64,000 bases of DNA from Chytridium lagenaria (lineage: Eukaryota > Chytridiomycota > Chytridiomycetes > Chytridiales > Chytridiaceae). This document shows, piece by piece, positions 36,020-49,400 of the stretch; position 1 is the first letter of the stretch, and every line of letters starts with the position of its first letter. Below the pieces are notes generated by a model. It was not told where the DNA came from, searched no databases, and saw nothing but the letters and a program-made list of their open reading frames with translations. The translations under genes were made by a program, and so were the position numbers. The stretch covers positions 310,001 through 374,000 of the forward strand of contig JAHLKC010000019.1 in NCBI GenBank assembly GCA_025449115.1, written 5' to 3'.

Positions 36020-37940
36020 TCAACGTCTCTTCTTTGCGTCCCGCTCATCACCCTTGCTACTCTCATAAGGATTTCTTCTCTTCTCACCACCTGAAGATCT
36101 AACGAAAAATTAATAAATTATCAAGAATAATGCACATACGTTGAAGCCTCTGGTTGTTCCTTGGTTTCTCTTCCACGCTGTGCAGAAGACATGAACTGCT
36201 CGAGACCGAACGGATCCTCCTCCTCGCGTTCAAACATAACAGGTCCATCATGTGAAACACCGCCTTCGGTTCCTTGGAATCCACGCTGAGGAGCGTTCTT
36301 GAGCAACTTGTCAACCTGATCCTTATCGTATCCTCTAGGTTCATCGGTAACCTCTGTCTTCTTTGGTCTGTATATGGCGTTTGCAGAACTTCCAGTGAAC
36401 AGAGGCTTGTCGTAAAGGTCGTAGGTGTCTTCACCCGCGAATCCAGAGCTCAGACCGGCAGATTGGTTGAAAAGACGTTGATCAAACATGGAGTCCCGAG
36501 ACACCGTAGGTTGCGCCAAACCGAGAGCAATTTTCTCAGAAACATCGCGATCAGCACTGGAAAATCAGGTTTAAAACGGGCTCGAACATAGTATAACGCC
36601 TACAGTTTACTGGAACGAGCCTTGGCGTCAGCTCCCATGTGAGACATCCTGTACTCGCGTTCACGTTGCTTCTGCTTCTCCCTCCGAAGCTCATCACGTT
36701 CGCGCACCTTCGCATCATCCGCATCCGAGTCCTCCGATTCCGATTCTGAGCTTTCCTGTTCCGCCGCAACTTTTGAACTAGAGGCTGCAGGAGCGATTCC
36801 AGCCCTCTCATCACGAGCACGTTGCGCAAGCATCCGAAGTTTTTCTTCCTTCTCCTTTTTCTCCTTTGCGGCAAGCTTTGAGTTCATTTCAGATCGGACA
36901 CGGACACTCTTCGTCACGGGTGACGGTCAGCTATAGCGAGAGCTTCACCGAGTTTAGCAAAGTTGTCGTTAATTTGAATCTATTGGAAATTAGGTATTGC
37001 TTTTGGAAAGTGTATTACATCTTGAATTCCACGTCCATCTGCTGCAAGGCGCTTGTCGAGAGGGATGGTATATCCCTTGGCGTTCTTCCAGTTACTGATA
37101 CAAGGAGGAATGACCCAGTTTTTCTGCTCTTCGGCCGAAACTTTGCGAGGAGGGGAGTGAAGCACAGGGACGGGAGGTGACGGAGGTCCTCTAGGAACCT
37201 TTTTGTGCTTGAATTTAGGGGGCTCCATAGGATCCACTGGTGCATCCATCATACGAATAACCCTAGTTCCAACACCTCCTCCCTGTCCCTGTGCTGGGGT
37301 ATATTTGACGTAGGTCGGGCCAGCCGGTGCAGTAGTGGTACCATTTAGATTCTTTGGTTGAGTCGCCTTTATCCTGGCTAAACACTGTTACAAAGGCAAA
37401 AAAGAAACCAACGCCTACAATCCACAAGCTTCTCCAACGCAAGTCGAGTCCTTTCAGTCGTTTCGTGAATCTGATCCTCAGAAGGTCTCGCCAGCAGCTC
37501 CGCATCCATCACATCCTTTTCTGCAAGGTCCTTAAACTGCGAATGTATTATCTTATCCGAACGTTGTCCTTGTCTCAACACCATATCGTAGCGTAAGTTT
37601 CCCTCTGCATCCGTTTGAAGAGCCAACGTTGATTCCGCCTTTCCTCCTCCTGACTTGCGACCCATATCGAGGGGGTATTGGGCGACATGGATTTCAGGAA
37701 AGGCACCGCCATCAGCAAAATCCTGTGTTGAACGGGGGATAAAGCCTTTGCGCTTGCCGTAAGCTGGCGGACCTCTGGCGGCAAGAGCTGTTGACTTTTG
37801 TGGTTTTTGAAGTGGGACATCGTCCTCATCGTCGTCCCATTTTGATTTTACAGAGAGAGCAGGCTTTGGCAGTGTGCTGTAAAGAATGTAAGTCAAGCGA
37901 GATAAGATAGAATGCAGCAAGTGAGTGTGAAGGTACCATC

Positions 37941-37978
<38 letters not shown>

Positions 37979-38016
37979 GTAGAAGGTAGGAAGGACTCTC
38001 ACCTCGCAAGAGTCAT
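36020..38016 (-). CDS. SNW1/SKIP (Prp45) spliceosomal protein
   Basis: SNW1 is a mostly disordered spliceosome scaffold and transcription coregulator. Exon 1 is tiny (MTLA from 38016). The next exons hold PPAYGKRKGFIPRSTQDFADGGAFPEIHVAQYPLDMGR and the SNW domain: DAEGNLRYDMVLRQGQ, KDLAEKD, QPKNLNG, YVKYTPAQ, RMMDAPVDPMEPPKFKHKKVPRGPPSPPVPVLHSPPRK, WVIPPCISNWKNAKGYTIPLDKRLAADGRG, INDNFAKLGEALAIADR. After it come EMNSKLAAKE and the acidic region with a basic coiled coil. The C-terminal exons read YDLYDKPLF, YDKDQVDKLL and DPFGLEQFM and end in a basic RDAKKRR. One frame break near 36920 sits between ADRH and the MNSKLAA stretch. Intron 1 contains an (ATC)n microsatellite. Confidence 0.92.
37946..37978. 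repeat. GAT trinucleotide microsatellite
   Basis: Eleven or so tandem GAT units on the plus strand, inside intron 1 of the SNW1 gene. Confidence 0.95.
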
Positions 38017-38180
38017 GACGGTAACAAGCAGCCTCTCAAATCAAATTAATTTTTCAGCTTGTAGGTAAGGTGGGTAGTACCATGAATAGTACAGGTATTG
38101 GACAATTCATCATTCTTGTTCTGAAGGAGTGGGACCATTTTTACATACAGCCATTAGTATTCATTTAGTGAGAGAGAATA

Positions 38181-41098
38181 ATGGACTACACCATCCCACA
38201 GACTGATCCACTGAGATGGAGGATGAAAGTGGAGGAGGGCAGGCAGACATGGCATTACTTTGATAATCCAGAGGATCCTCAGCTCAAGGCATGGCCCATC
38301 ACCGATGCTGACCGTTACTGGCAAGGCCTTCAGCTTGAGGTGTGTTGGTGTTGATGACGGATTGTAAACAAGAAGAAAAAAGAGCTGACTGATTACAAAA
38401 ACGCTATTATTAGAACCCTCCAGTGTTTCCTCAACCAAAGACTCCTATGGAATCTGCCAGGAACTGCATGAGATACTTTAAACGCCTTCAAACCGAAGAT
38501 GGACACTGGGCTGGAGAGTATGGCGGTCCCATGTTCTTGATCCCTGGTCTTTGCATTGCCATGCACATTACTGGAGCTCCTTGGCCAGCTGGTCAGAAGG
38601 AGGAGATCATTCGTTACCTCTGCAACCGTGCGGATCCCAATGACGGTGGTTGGTCCATGTGAGACATTGCTTTTCACACGTCAACATTGACCATGACTGT
38701 TTTATTTTCGGAACAGCCACATTGAAGGTGTCTCAACAGCTTTTGGAACCGCCTTAAACTACGTATCCCTCCGCATTCTTGGTCTTGGTCCTGACCACCC
38801 CGTGTGTGTTAAGGCTCGCGCATACCTGCACAAAATTGGCGGTGCTGTTGGTGTTCCGGCATGGGGAAAGTTCTGGCTCAGCGTGTTGAACGTGTATGAG
38901 TGGGAGGGAAACAACCCCATCCCACCCGAGCTTTGGTACGGCTTTTTTTTTGAGAAAGTGCCCTTGTTCCTGACCTGTCACTCGGAATAGGCTGCTTCCT
39001 TACTTTATGCCAGTCCACCCTGGCCGCATGTGGGTTCACACACGACAAGTGTATCTTCCCATGAGTTACTTGTACGGTGTGCAATTCAAGGCAGAGATGG
39101 ATCCTTTGATTGCATCACTCCGGAGGGTAGGATCAGATAGCGTGGTGTATTCAATGCTTTAACAGAATTTAGGAACTTTACGTGACCGACTATGAAAAGA
39201 TCAACTGGCCTGCACAAAGAAACAATGTTGCTTCAGTCGACTTGTACTGCCCGCACACGTATATTATGGACTTCATCAATTGTAAGTTCCATTGATTAGT
39301 GTAAAGCAAGGCCTAATTGCGTAACAGCGATGGTGAGCGTTTACGAGAAGCTCCCCATTGGATACCTTAGAAATTGGGCAATTGAGGAAGCTTTGAAGCA
39401 AGTTCGCTACGAAGACACGAACACGAAATACCTGGATATCGGACCTGTAAGATTCTTTTTTGATACCTTTCGCTCATAGTTCTAAGGTCAACAAAGCCAT
39501 GAACATGATTATTCGATGGCTTGTCGATGGCCCTGATTCTGAAGCCTTTAAAGGCCATTGCTTCAGGAACCTTGACTTTATGTGGTATGTACCTTAAAAT
39601 AGATATTTTAATTGATAACGTGATTTAGGAAAGGAGCCGAAGGCATGATGATGAATGGTACCAATGGGTCTCAATTATGGGACACAGCGTTTGCAGTTCA
39701 AGCCATGATGGAGTCTGGTTTGTTTCATTGCTTTCTTGTACATGCATTTAAAACGATTTAAAGGTCTGGCTGCTGAAGAGGAGTTTAAGGATATGCTTTT
39801 GAAGGCTCACAGCTTCTTGGATGTTACTCAGGTACACTTTTGAATCTGCTAGATAAAGTCTAACAAGTATTATTAAGATTCAGACAAACCCAGCAATCGA
39901 CTACCGCCTTTGCTTCCGTCAGGTTAGCAAAGGAGCTTGGCCTTTCAGCACAAGAGACCAATCCTACACCGTCTCAGACTGCACCGCCGAAGGCCTGAAG
40001 GCCACTTGCATGCTTCAATACGCAAAAGACGTGGGCTTTAAAATTGCGAATCCAATCTCCGCGCGTCGCCTTATGGACGCGGTTGACGTTTTATTGACGA
40101 TGCAAAACTCGAACGGCGGTTTCGCGAGTTACGAAACAATCCGTGGACCCGCGTTCCTTGAATGGCTTAATCCCGCGGAGGTTTTTGGAAGGATCATGAT
40201 TGAATATAATTACCCGGAATGCACAACGAGTGTCGTGTTGGGGCTTACGACCTTTAGGAAGCATCATCCTGAATACCGTTCTGCTGAGATTGAGTAAGTG
40301 TGATTTTTGTTGTTTTGTTGTTCTTTGGTTTGTGGTTTTTTAAATGATATGTGTGCTAGGAAAACTATTAAGCGTGCTGTCGCGTGGATCTTAAAAGATC
40401 AACGTGCGGATGGGAGCTGGTATGGGTCTTGGGCTATTTGCTTTACGTATGCGGGCTTGTTCGCCCTCGAAAGTCTTGCCAGTGTTGGTCTCTACTACCA
40501 TAACAGGTAAGCCAATGTTTGCCAGAACGGTTTCTTATCTGGATAGCGAGGAAGTGAGGAGAGCTTGCGAATTCCTTATGTCAAAGCAGCGCGCCGATGG
40601 TGGATGGGGAGAGTCATATAAGGTATACCCTTTGTTTCTTTGAGTGATGATTAACGAGTTGAAAGTCATGCGAGACGGCTCAGTACGTTGAGCACAAGGA
40701 TACTCAGGTTGTGAACACAGCATGGGCCCTTCTTGCTCTTTTAGCCGCAAAATACCCTTTCAAAAAGCGCTTAGAGAAAGGCATTGCTGTAAGGATATTC
40801 ATTGATCGCAGGACATCGCTGACCCTTTTTATAGCTGCTGATGAGACGGCAAACAATCTACGGGTGAATGGCTCCAAGAAGGTATCGAGGGTGTATTTAA
40901 CAAGGTAAGGAAAAGAATTAAAGATCCACGGGTTTATCTTTGATGCTCCTCTCATAGAACTGCATGATCAGCTACCCCAACTACAAGTTCGTTTTCACTA
41001 CATGGGCGCTCAGTCGTTTCGCCAACTCTTTTGGCAACGACCCCATCGACCCCAACTTACTTAACAGCGACATGCATGACTCGAAGCTTTCCATGTGA
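38181..41098 (+). CDS. Lanosterol synthase (oxidosqualene cyclase)
   Basis: The enzyme cyclises 2,3-oxidosqualene to lanosterol, the first ring-forming step of ergosterol synthesis, on the ER or lipid droplet membrane. About 14 exons join in frame to roughly 730 residues, starting [15 protein letters not shown]. Several QW repeats are visible: [51 protein letters not shown]. The catalytic acid motif VSDCTAEG lies at about 39,966-39,990 and [13 protein letters not shown] near 39.67 kb. The end reads FTTWALSRF and then a short tail to the stop at 41098. Intron positions are numerous and short (44-90 nt); one is 44 nt at about 40,507. No frame break is apparent. Plant-type cycloartenol synthase shares this fold, but a fungal context favours lanosterol. 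Confidence 0.95.
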
Positions 41099-41240
41099 AT
41101 TTGAGATTCCGAACACCAATATATAAAAGTAAATAAAAGGAGGAGACACTCTGAAAAAGTCTTGAAACTTCCCCATCCGAAAGCCCATCCACCACAGATA
41201 GCAGCCACACCTTGCATCCATTCTGTAGATCGTAAAAATC

Positions 41241-43162
41241 ATGCCCGACACTGTAAAGCCATACTGCTTTGCAACCCTCATTACCTCCAACGACTACCTC
41301 CCAGGCGCACTCACACTCGCCCATTCCCTCCATTGCGCAAACACCAAATACCCCATCGTAGCTCTCGTGCCCCCCAACGTCCTCTCAACCTCCACCATCT
41401 CATCCCTCTACCGCGTCTTCGATCGTCTCATCTACGTCTCCCTCCTCAAATCCAACGATGCCACTAATCTCGAACTGTTGGGTCGTAAAGAACTTGATAT
41501 CACTTACACGAAAACTCCATGTGTTCAATCCAGACGTTTTGGAATATGAGAGGGTTGCGTTCTTGGATGCGGATAGTTTTGTGGTGAGGAATGTGGATGA
41601 TGTGTTTGGGTTTTTGGATGGAGGAGCGGTGTTTGCGGCTGCACCCGATGCGGGGTGGCCCGATATTTTTAATTCGGGGGTGTTTGTGACGACGCCACGG
41701 AAGGATATCTTTGACGGCCTTGTGAAAGAGTCAATCGAGAATGGGAGTTTTGATGGTGCGTTTTAATGTTTCGACGGTCCTTTATTGTTTGCTGATGAGG
41801 TGTCTTTCAGGAGGTGATCAGGGTCTGTTGAATGCCTTTTTTGATACATGGGCGGGGTTTCCAACGACTGATTCACGAACGCCGAACTTTTCTGCAACGC
41901 GGTTACCCTTCTCATACAATCTGACTCCATCCGCCGTGTACAGTTATCTGGTTCGTTTGTGCTGCTGCTGCTTCTTTTGTAAAATGCTGACGACTTGTTT
42001 TTGCTTTTAGCCTGCGTACGTTCGGTTCCGATCTGATGTAGCGATTGTGCATTTCGCGGGAACTATCAAGCCTTGGAAGTTGACTCGATTTACGGATGGA
42101 TCCGTCATGCAAGGGTGTGTACTGCTCCATATAAGTTGTTTACTGATTTTCTAATAGGGATATGAGGACGGAGACGGCTGGATTGCATAACACTTGGTGG
42201 GGGTTTTATGATTCGGTGATGGGGAAGTTTAGAGCTGAGGATACCGTATCTCAGGATGTGCATTTGGTATGTTTCACTGTTGTAGTGTAGAGCTGATTAT
42301 TGAATAGCCGCCGAGAGAAGGTGGTGTCAATACGGAAGGAGATTACTTTAGTTATCCGAGTCCTCAACGGTCTCCCGCATACCAACCTGCACCATCAGCT
42401 GGGGCATCACTTCCCACAAACCTTCGTTACGACTGGGACGCAAAGGATTTTGAAAAGCCACGAGCACCTCGCTCGGTTTCGCCTGTAAAGAGTCGCACGC
42501 CGTCTCTCCCGAGAACTTCACCAACAGTCTCACCTACGACTGTTGCAATGGTCGTGACCACGCCATCTCCACCCGTCTCTACAACCGTAACCCCCCGTGT
42601 CTCCACCACAACCATAAAAACCACCACCACAACTCGGACCACCAAAACAGTTCACACCATCCGCATGCCGAGTCCGACACGCAGATTCCAGGAGGAAGGT
42701 GAACTCAGCCCAGACGGTGAACTCTCCTTTGTCGTTAAACCTGGTTCCACATGGTCCGAAGTCCCTGGCTCGACATCCACCTCAACCCGCGTCTCCGTTC
42801 ACGAGACCTACCAAGCCTCCAGCGGAACAGGAACCCCAACATCCACCCCAAATGAGTACACTCGTTCTCGATACGACTGGGACACATCGGAGCTTACTCC
42901 GCGTCAACGACGGATGTCGGAGACGAAGCTTGTGGTATCGACGCCCGTGGATGATGTGCAGGTTTTGGGGGCAGGCGCGACACTGTATTTGGACGAGGAT
43001 GAGGAGGTGTTTGATGCAGATGAAGTTGATGAAGAGGGCGTTAGGTTGAGGCCGGCGTTGAAGGTTGAAAGCGAGAAGATGTCGAGGATAAGTTCGAGTT
43101 CGTCGATTTCGTCCATGGGGAAACGCGCGAGTGGGGTTTATACGGGGGCCGTGATAGAATGA
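41241..43162 (+). CDS. Glycogenin-like self-glucosylating starter of glycogen (GT8)
   Basis: Glycogenin attaches the first glucose residues to itself from UDP-glucose. The GT8 domain reads YCFATLITSNDYLPGALTLAHSL, FDRLIYVSLLKS, LELLGRKELDITYTK, YERVAFLDADSFVVRNVDD (DxD near 41,565), AAPDAGWPDIFNSGVFV, GSFDG / GDQGLLNAFFDTWAG, and HFAGTIKPWKL. It is followed by a long Ser/Thr/Pro-rich tail ending AVIE at 43162. The tail contains two matching RYDWD segments (near 42,430 and 42,877), a candidate repeated binding motif. One extra A in an A4 run at 41511-41514 breaks the frame just before LHVFNPDVLEYE. Exons after 41.76 kb join cleanly. It follows lanosterol synthase in the same orientation, 142 bp downstream. 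Confidence 0.9.
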
Positions 43163-43695
43163 TGAGGGGAAGTTTATTATGTTCGTTGGTGGCAGGGGAT
43201 GTGTTGTTTTATGTTTTTTGTACTTAGAAAGCCATCTTTTTTATGTCTGGTTTTGTTCGGCTCTTGTTTACTTTCGATTTTCGGAACGTACTCGTGGATA
43301 TATTAGTTTTACATATACCTTTGTACTTATTTCCTTTGTTTGTACTTAGTGAGGAGTTCTTGCTTTTATTTTCCTTTTGTCTTTTCGTGTTTCTTTCTTT
43401 TTTATCTTTAATTTCTACCCATTCTGCTCCCCTCTTTCCGTCTTGTGTATGTGGCTCGAATCTTATAAATATGCCATGTTTGGGCAAAAGGATTGGTGAA
43501 TTCTCTGAAGTTTTTAAATATACGAAAGCTTTTTCCCATCTTTCAATCGACATGGCGCATCATGTTGTGCCAACTATAATTTACACCATTTCATAAAAAC
43601 AACAACATTGAAAAACAAGAGAGGAAACCTTTCTTCCATCCATTATCGCCTATCGTCAACTCTTCTAATATTCTTTCCTTTCCATCCCAAGATGT
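43163..43695. other. Convergent 3' intergenic region
   Basis: This T/C-rich stretch separates the stops of glycogenin and TOE1. An open frame of 117 codons on the plus strand (43243-43596) is composed almost entirely of Phe, Leu and Ser from the pyrimidine tract and is not credible as a gene. Confidence 0.6.
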
Positions 43696-45340
43696 TTAAA
43701 ACATTCCACTCACTTTCTTCCTCTTCAAATGCCCATCACTCATTTTCGCAAACGTACTCTTCTCAATCAACAGCGGTCTCTGCTTCCCAATCAAATAAAT
43801 CTTATTCTTGTGATCCTCCAGTAACGTCGGATAACAAATCAACTGATGGCAGAATATAAAACCCGTCATGTATGCATCGAAACCAGCCGAGTGGTACGTC
43901 TCGAAAATGTTTTGGGGGGTTTCGGAGATGCTGGATATAGGGGTTGCAGCGGTGTGAGATGCCTGGAGTTGGGGGGTAGGTAAGGGTGTTGGTTCAAGAG
44001 GTTCTGAGATTTCTTGAGATTCCGAAAAAGCAGAGTCACTGTTTTCGAGTTTGACTTTTTTGTGCGCCTTAAAACCTTTCCCGCCGCTGGCTTCGTAATT
44101 AAGGATGTAATCAAGGTCATGTGTCTTTTCACAAAATCGACCGTTCTCGCAAACGCCGTGTGCCTTCAAAACAACACCATTAGCATTGGATATTTGAGGC
44201 AGAGAAGAAGGAAAAGAGAAGATGAAGAAGAAAACACCAACCGCATATAACGAACAGTAAGGCTTGGTATCTTCTTTTCGTTTTCTCTTATTCTCATCAT
44301 TATTTCGTGACATCCTTATCTCCTTCTTCAATGTTCCGAGCGCTAATTTCGGTGATCCAGTCTCCTCCACACTCACAAGTCTATCCATGATTTCCCATGT
44401 AAACCTCGGCGTAATATTTTTTCTCTTCCTCTTCTCCTGTTCTCTTTCACTATCAAAACATTAATGCTACGAAAAGCCTCATTCAAAACTTACTATTTCC
44501 GAAAAACATACGCTAAAAAGGACGAAGTCTCCCTCGTCACGTAGTCTGCGACATACTTGGTGTCGTAGAGACCGCCTGGGAACATGTCGGCCAAGTCGGC
44601 GATGAAGATGTCGAGATCCTCAGGGATAGCGGCGTGGAAGGCACGGTACATGAACATGATGTCAAAGAGACCATTGTGGACAACGATGGGGATTTTGCGG
44701 GAGAGCATCGTGTCGAAGATGTCGCGTAGGGTGGATTGGGCGGAATTGGGGGCTGCACCGTTTGCCTTTTTATATGGAATGCAACGGAGATAAAGCAAAA
44801 ACGAATACATTAGAAAGGATATTGATAACGGCTATTAAAGAAAAAAAAAAAGAAGGACCAACGGTTCTCACATGATCGTTACCAGGAGCATATGGAATGC
44901 CATCCCGAAACTGTCGATTAAAATCAAACCCATTATCTACCAAAAAGCACATACTCTCCGCCGACACCTTGTAATCACTCGTTGACAGCAATATAAAGTT
45001 GAAATTGTTGATAACATAATGCGTCCCCTCATCTTCCCTCGATATTTGCTCAAAGGTTGTCAACCCAAACGCAACCAGAGCATGCTCATTAACGACTTTA
45101 GAGAGTGCCTGAAATCTGTCCCTCAAATCTCTGCAAACATTAATGTACAGCGAGGGTTTAGGAAACTTACTGTGATCTAGTTTTCCCGGATCCGAGACCT
45201 GTGAATTCGGTGTCGATGGCGATGAAGGTGGCTTTTTGGATGCAATGACGTATAGAGAGGGAGAGGGTTAAGAGGTTGTGACGGGTGACGTCGTTGTAAG
45301 TGGGTATGGATACATCAGGGATGGGCTGTTGGCCGGACAT
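43696..45340 (-). CDS. TOE1-like DEDD 3' exoribonuclease (CAF1 family) with CCCH zinc finger
   Basis: TOE1 trims 3' ends of snRNAs and other small RNAs in nuclear Cajal bodies. ExoI lies in FIAIDTEFTGLGSGK near 45.2 kb (Asp and Glu of DEDD). Then follow RFQALSKVVNEHALVAFGL, FNFILLS, FLVDNGFDFNRQFRDGIPYAPGN, and KIPIVVHNGLFDIMFMYRAF (second DEDD block), ADLADMFPGGLYDTKYVAD (third Asp) and SSFLAYVFRK. A CCCH finger (PYCSLYA / GVCENGRFCEKTHD) straddles an intron near 44.2 kb. A C-terminal extension of about 150 residues ends at 43696. ATG 45340 (MSGQQPIPDVSIPTY) matches the family N-terminus. An in-frame ATG at 45454 would overlap the divergent dihydropteridine reductase start. Confidence 0.88.
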
Positions 45341-45442
45341 GGGGCCCGGTTCAATGTTTTTTTTTCGGACCTTCGACTTCGCAGATGCCCGAATACGTTG
45401 ATCCGGAGTAAAACTTTTGAAGTTTGAAATCAAGTTGCAGCA

Positions 45443-46340
45443 ATGAGCCATCATGCATTAGTCTACGGAGGGTCTGGAGCGCTGGGACGGGCGGTCGTCA
45501 CTGCTTTCAAGAGGGCTAATTGGGTGAGTTTCGAAAGAGCAGTCCTTGAGTTCTTGAGCTTTTCTGAATGCATCTCGTGCATGACGCTAGACTGTCACGT
45601 CCGTCGACTTCCGAGTGAACGAGGATGCCTCACACAACATTGTTCTCGCTCAAAGTTTGGACTTTGAAGGAACCGGCAGAAAAGTCGAAGCTGAGTTCTC
45701 CACCTTGACGGAAGGAAAGAAAATCGACGCCGTCCTTAACGTTGCCGGAGGATGGGCGGGAGGCAACCTTCTGTCAGATGGTAAACGTCGATCATCGTGT
45801 CCTTCCTAATAACCGCATTCCTTTTATTAAAGATCTCTACAAGAACGTGTCGCTCATGATCTCCCAGAGTGTTAACTCTTCCGTTATTTCTGCGAAACTT
45901 GCCGCATTGCACCTTAAAGAGAGCGGCCTTCTTGCTCTTGTTGGCGCCAACGCTGCAACCGACGGAACTCCTGGAATGGTAAGTCTCCAACCCATACCAT
46001 GCATTAATGTATACACGTAAACTAAAAATTCTGATACCAAACCCACATAAAGGTCGCCTACGGTCTTGCCAAAGCATCCGTTCACCATCTCGTTAAATCG
46101 GCCGCCTCACCCGGCAGTGGCTTACCTACTAACGCCAAAGCCGTCGCCATTCTCCCTATCACGCTCGACACTCCCATGAACCGCAAGTTTATGCCCGACG
46201 CTGATTTTAGTTCTTGGACTTCTGCTGATACCATTTCGAACAAATTCCTTGCTTGGGCTTCCGGATCCGAGGCAGTTACTTCTGGAACTCTTTTCAGGGT
46301 TATTACCAAGGATGGGAAGACGGAGTTTGTTCCTGCGTAG
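45443..46340 (+). CDS. Quinoid dihydropteridine reductase (QDPR, short-chain dehydrogenase)
   Basis: The NADH-dependent enzyme regenerates tetrahydrobiopterin from its quinonoid dihydro form. Exons: an opening [23 protein letters not shown] (Rossmann GGSGALG), then [72 protein letters not shown], then [16 protein letters not shown] (catalytic YxxxK) and [18 protein letters not shown] to the end DGKTEFVPA at 46340. All junctions keep frame. [12 protein letters not shown] and [11 protein letters not shown] are QDPR features and separate it from other SDRs. The enzyme implies a biopterin-dependent hydroxylase (for example phenylalanine hydroxylase) elsewhere in the genome. Known fungal examples are in early-diverging lineages. 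Confidence 0.9.
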
Positions 46341-46616
46341 ATAAAGGTAGATAAAGAACGTGGAATAAGACGATGTCACGAAGAGTCTGATTTATTAAAG
46401 ACATGTAAACATCCAAACATAACCGTGCCAGAAGAGAGACAAATTGCCCTTGAATTAGTAGCGGTTGATGCGCATAAGAAAAATACTTATGAGGCAATTT
46501 AAAGTTCTTGGAGAAGGATAGGGTAATTAGCTCTAGATATATAAAAGGACAAACAAATGCGGGAACGAATAGAATCAAAAAGAACCATGAGGCCTCTGCG
46601 AAATAAAAATACCATA

Positions 46617-47649
<1,033 letters not shown>

Positions 47650-47892
47650 GTTTTGCAATTACTCGAGATTCAAATTTTTTCTCCGAAGAGAAGCGTAGTG
47701 AGTGACCTTTGCTTTATGGAGGATGGAATCATGCAATATTATTACTGTAAGGCGAATAGAGTGGATATGTACAAATAATTGGACCGGAGAGAGAGAAATA
47801 AAGGCGGCGATAATGGGGCAAAATACAAGAGTAGAAGGGGGGGAAATATTGAATATGGTGGAGTGAGATGTGACATGACAGAAGGTAGCAAA

Positions 47893-49400
47893 TCATCCAA
47901 GATGTGAGATGATGTCTTGTGTGTAGTTTTGAATATCTATAATGCTTTGGAACACGGGCATCAGAAACGAACGAGATTTAAAAACTTTTCGCGGTTTGCC
48001 ACGCAATTGATAGGGTTGGGCACGAGACTCAGTGATGCTAATGGTTGACCGTCTTTGTCGAACAACCCCTGAACGCGGGGTGTTGGTCAGAGAATTATCT
48101 TCATCTTCGTCATCGTCTGATATATCTCCAACACCAGAGTCTGCCCTTCCTCTCGCTGTCGATGTCTCCAAGCAAGAGCGTTGTGCTTCTAAGGGGTCAT
48201 ATGGAGAGGCGCTGGGATCATCTCCGCGGATTTCGGCGAGTGTAATTACTTCGTAAGCTTCTTGCGCCATATTCCGCCACATACTTGCGACAGGTTTTGG
48301 AACCGTGGATGCTGGCTTTTCAAAAATACACTGAGCTTGTGACGGGTGAGTTTTGAAGTGTGCTGGTAACAATAGACTCCTTCGTAGTTTCCTTCTAATT
48401 ACTTCAGCCATTATGTCACGTGAAATGGTGTCGGCCATAACACGCGATAAATGGCAGCTGCATTGAGAAGAGCCCTGACAAGGAAGCCAGTGGAATCGAT
48501 TCAGGTCTTGAGATATAGTTGCGGGCATTTTGCGGTGAACATGCAAGGAAAGAGTTTCGGAAGGCTTAAAGTATAATCAGTATTTGATATCATTTTAATG
48601 AATAAGTTTAGAAAATGCCATTACCATCCAGACTATAAATTGATCCGCTGTGTCGGGAAGAGTGGACGGGTCTATTACCGACATGTACGGAATATGACGA
48701 AGATGAAAGAGGCCAATTTTATCCAAATGAATGAAATCAGTTTCTGAGGTCTTATCGCTGCTAATACAGTCTATCTCTTGATTCACAAAGCGCTGTTGTG
48801 AAGAATTGATGTGAAAGGATTCGGGCATGACAGAAGCAGATGAAGAAAAGGAGGAGCAGATTGACGAGCTCATGTAGTCGGAGCCAGTGTCGCAACCCTC
48901 GTCGTTAAATTCTTCCTCATCATCAAAGTCATCATCAAACATGCCAGTATGAGGCGGGCAAGCGCCAGTTCCTGACTTTCTTAATGTAAAGGCAAGTCCT
49001 CCGAGACATGGAGGTATGAATGGCCTCTTTCAAGGGTCGCTACACCTTCTGAGTCACCCTCCAATCTCGTGGCCACATAGTATGTCCCAACTGGCCAGCG
49101 GCGCCGTGCAAAAGATGGTTGGCATGCGAAAAATGATGATTGTGAAAGAGTGGGTGCTCTGCTGGGTCCGTTCCAATATGTGGATGAGGCACAGTCACGA
49201 ATATGTGAACGGTGAGCTTCAGCGGAGCGAATGAGACTTGACGGAATGACATGGGACAGGCAACATGGATTCATGCGGTAAACGGTTGGGTGAATGATGC
49301 TGTCATCTGTTGCAGTGAGGAGAGGAGAAAGTTGCTCCACCGTGCCACCGCCAACAAATGCTGGAGGTAGCATCTCGTAAACTGGGCTATCGCATACCAT
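47893..49400 (-). CDS. Hypothetical protein, unrecognised
   Basis: Three blocks read in series on the minus strand: 49400 to about 48985, about 48970-48610 and 48577-47893. The last two join cleanly through a 38-nt intron (donor GTAATG after FIVWM, acceptor TTTAAG before PSETLSLHVHRK). The first junction is unresolved. Protein features: a Ser/Pro-rich N-terminal part, an acidic block (DDDFDDEEEFNDEG), a Ser-rich block, and a compact-looking segment (LDKIGLFHLRHIPYMSVIDPS...FHWLPCQGSSQCSCHLSRVMADTISRDIMAEVI). Then come a second acidic patch (DDDEDED) and a basic C-terminus. I recognise no family. The acidic and basic patches would suit a nuclear protein, but that is a guess. Confidence 0.5.

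Noticed and set aside
43243..43596. 117-codon open frame rich in Phe and Leu
   Set aside because: It follows from the pyrimidine composition of the convergent 3' region and has no start context or homologue signal.
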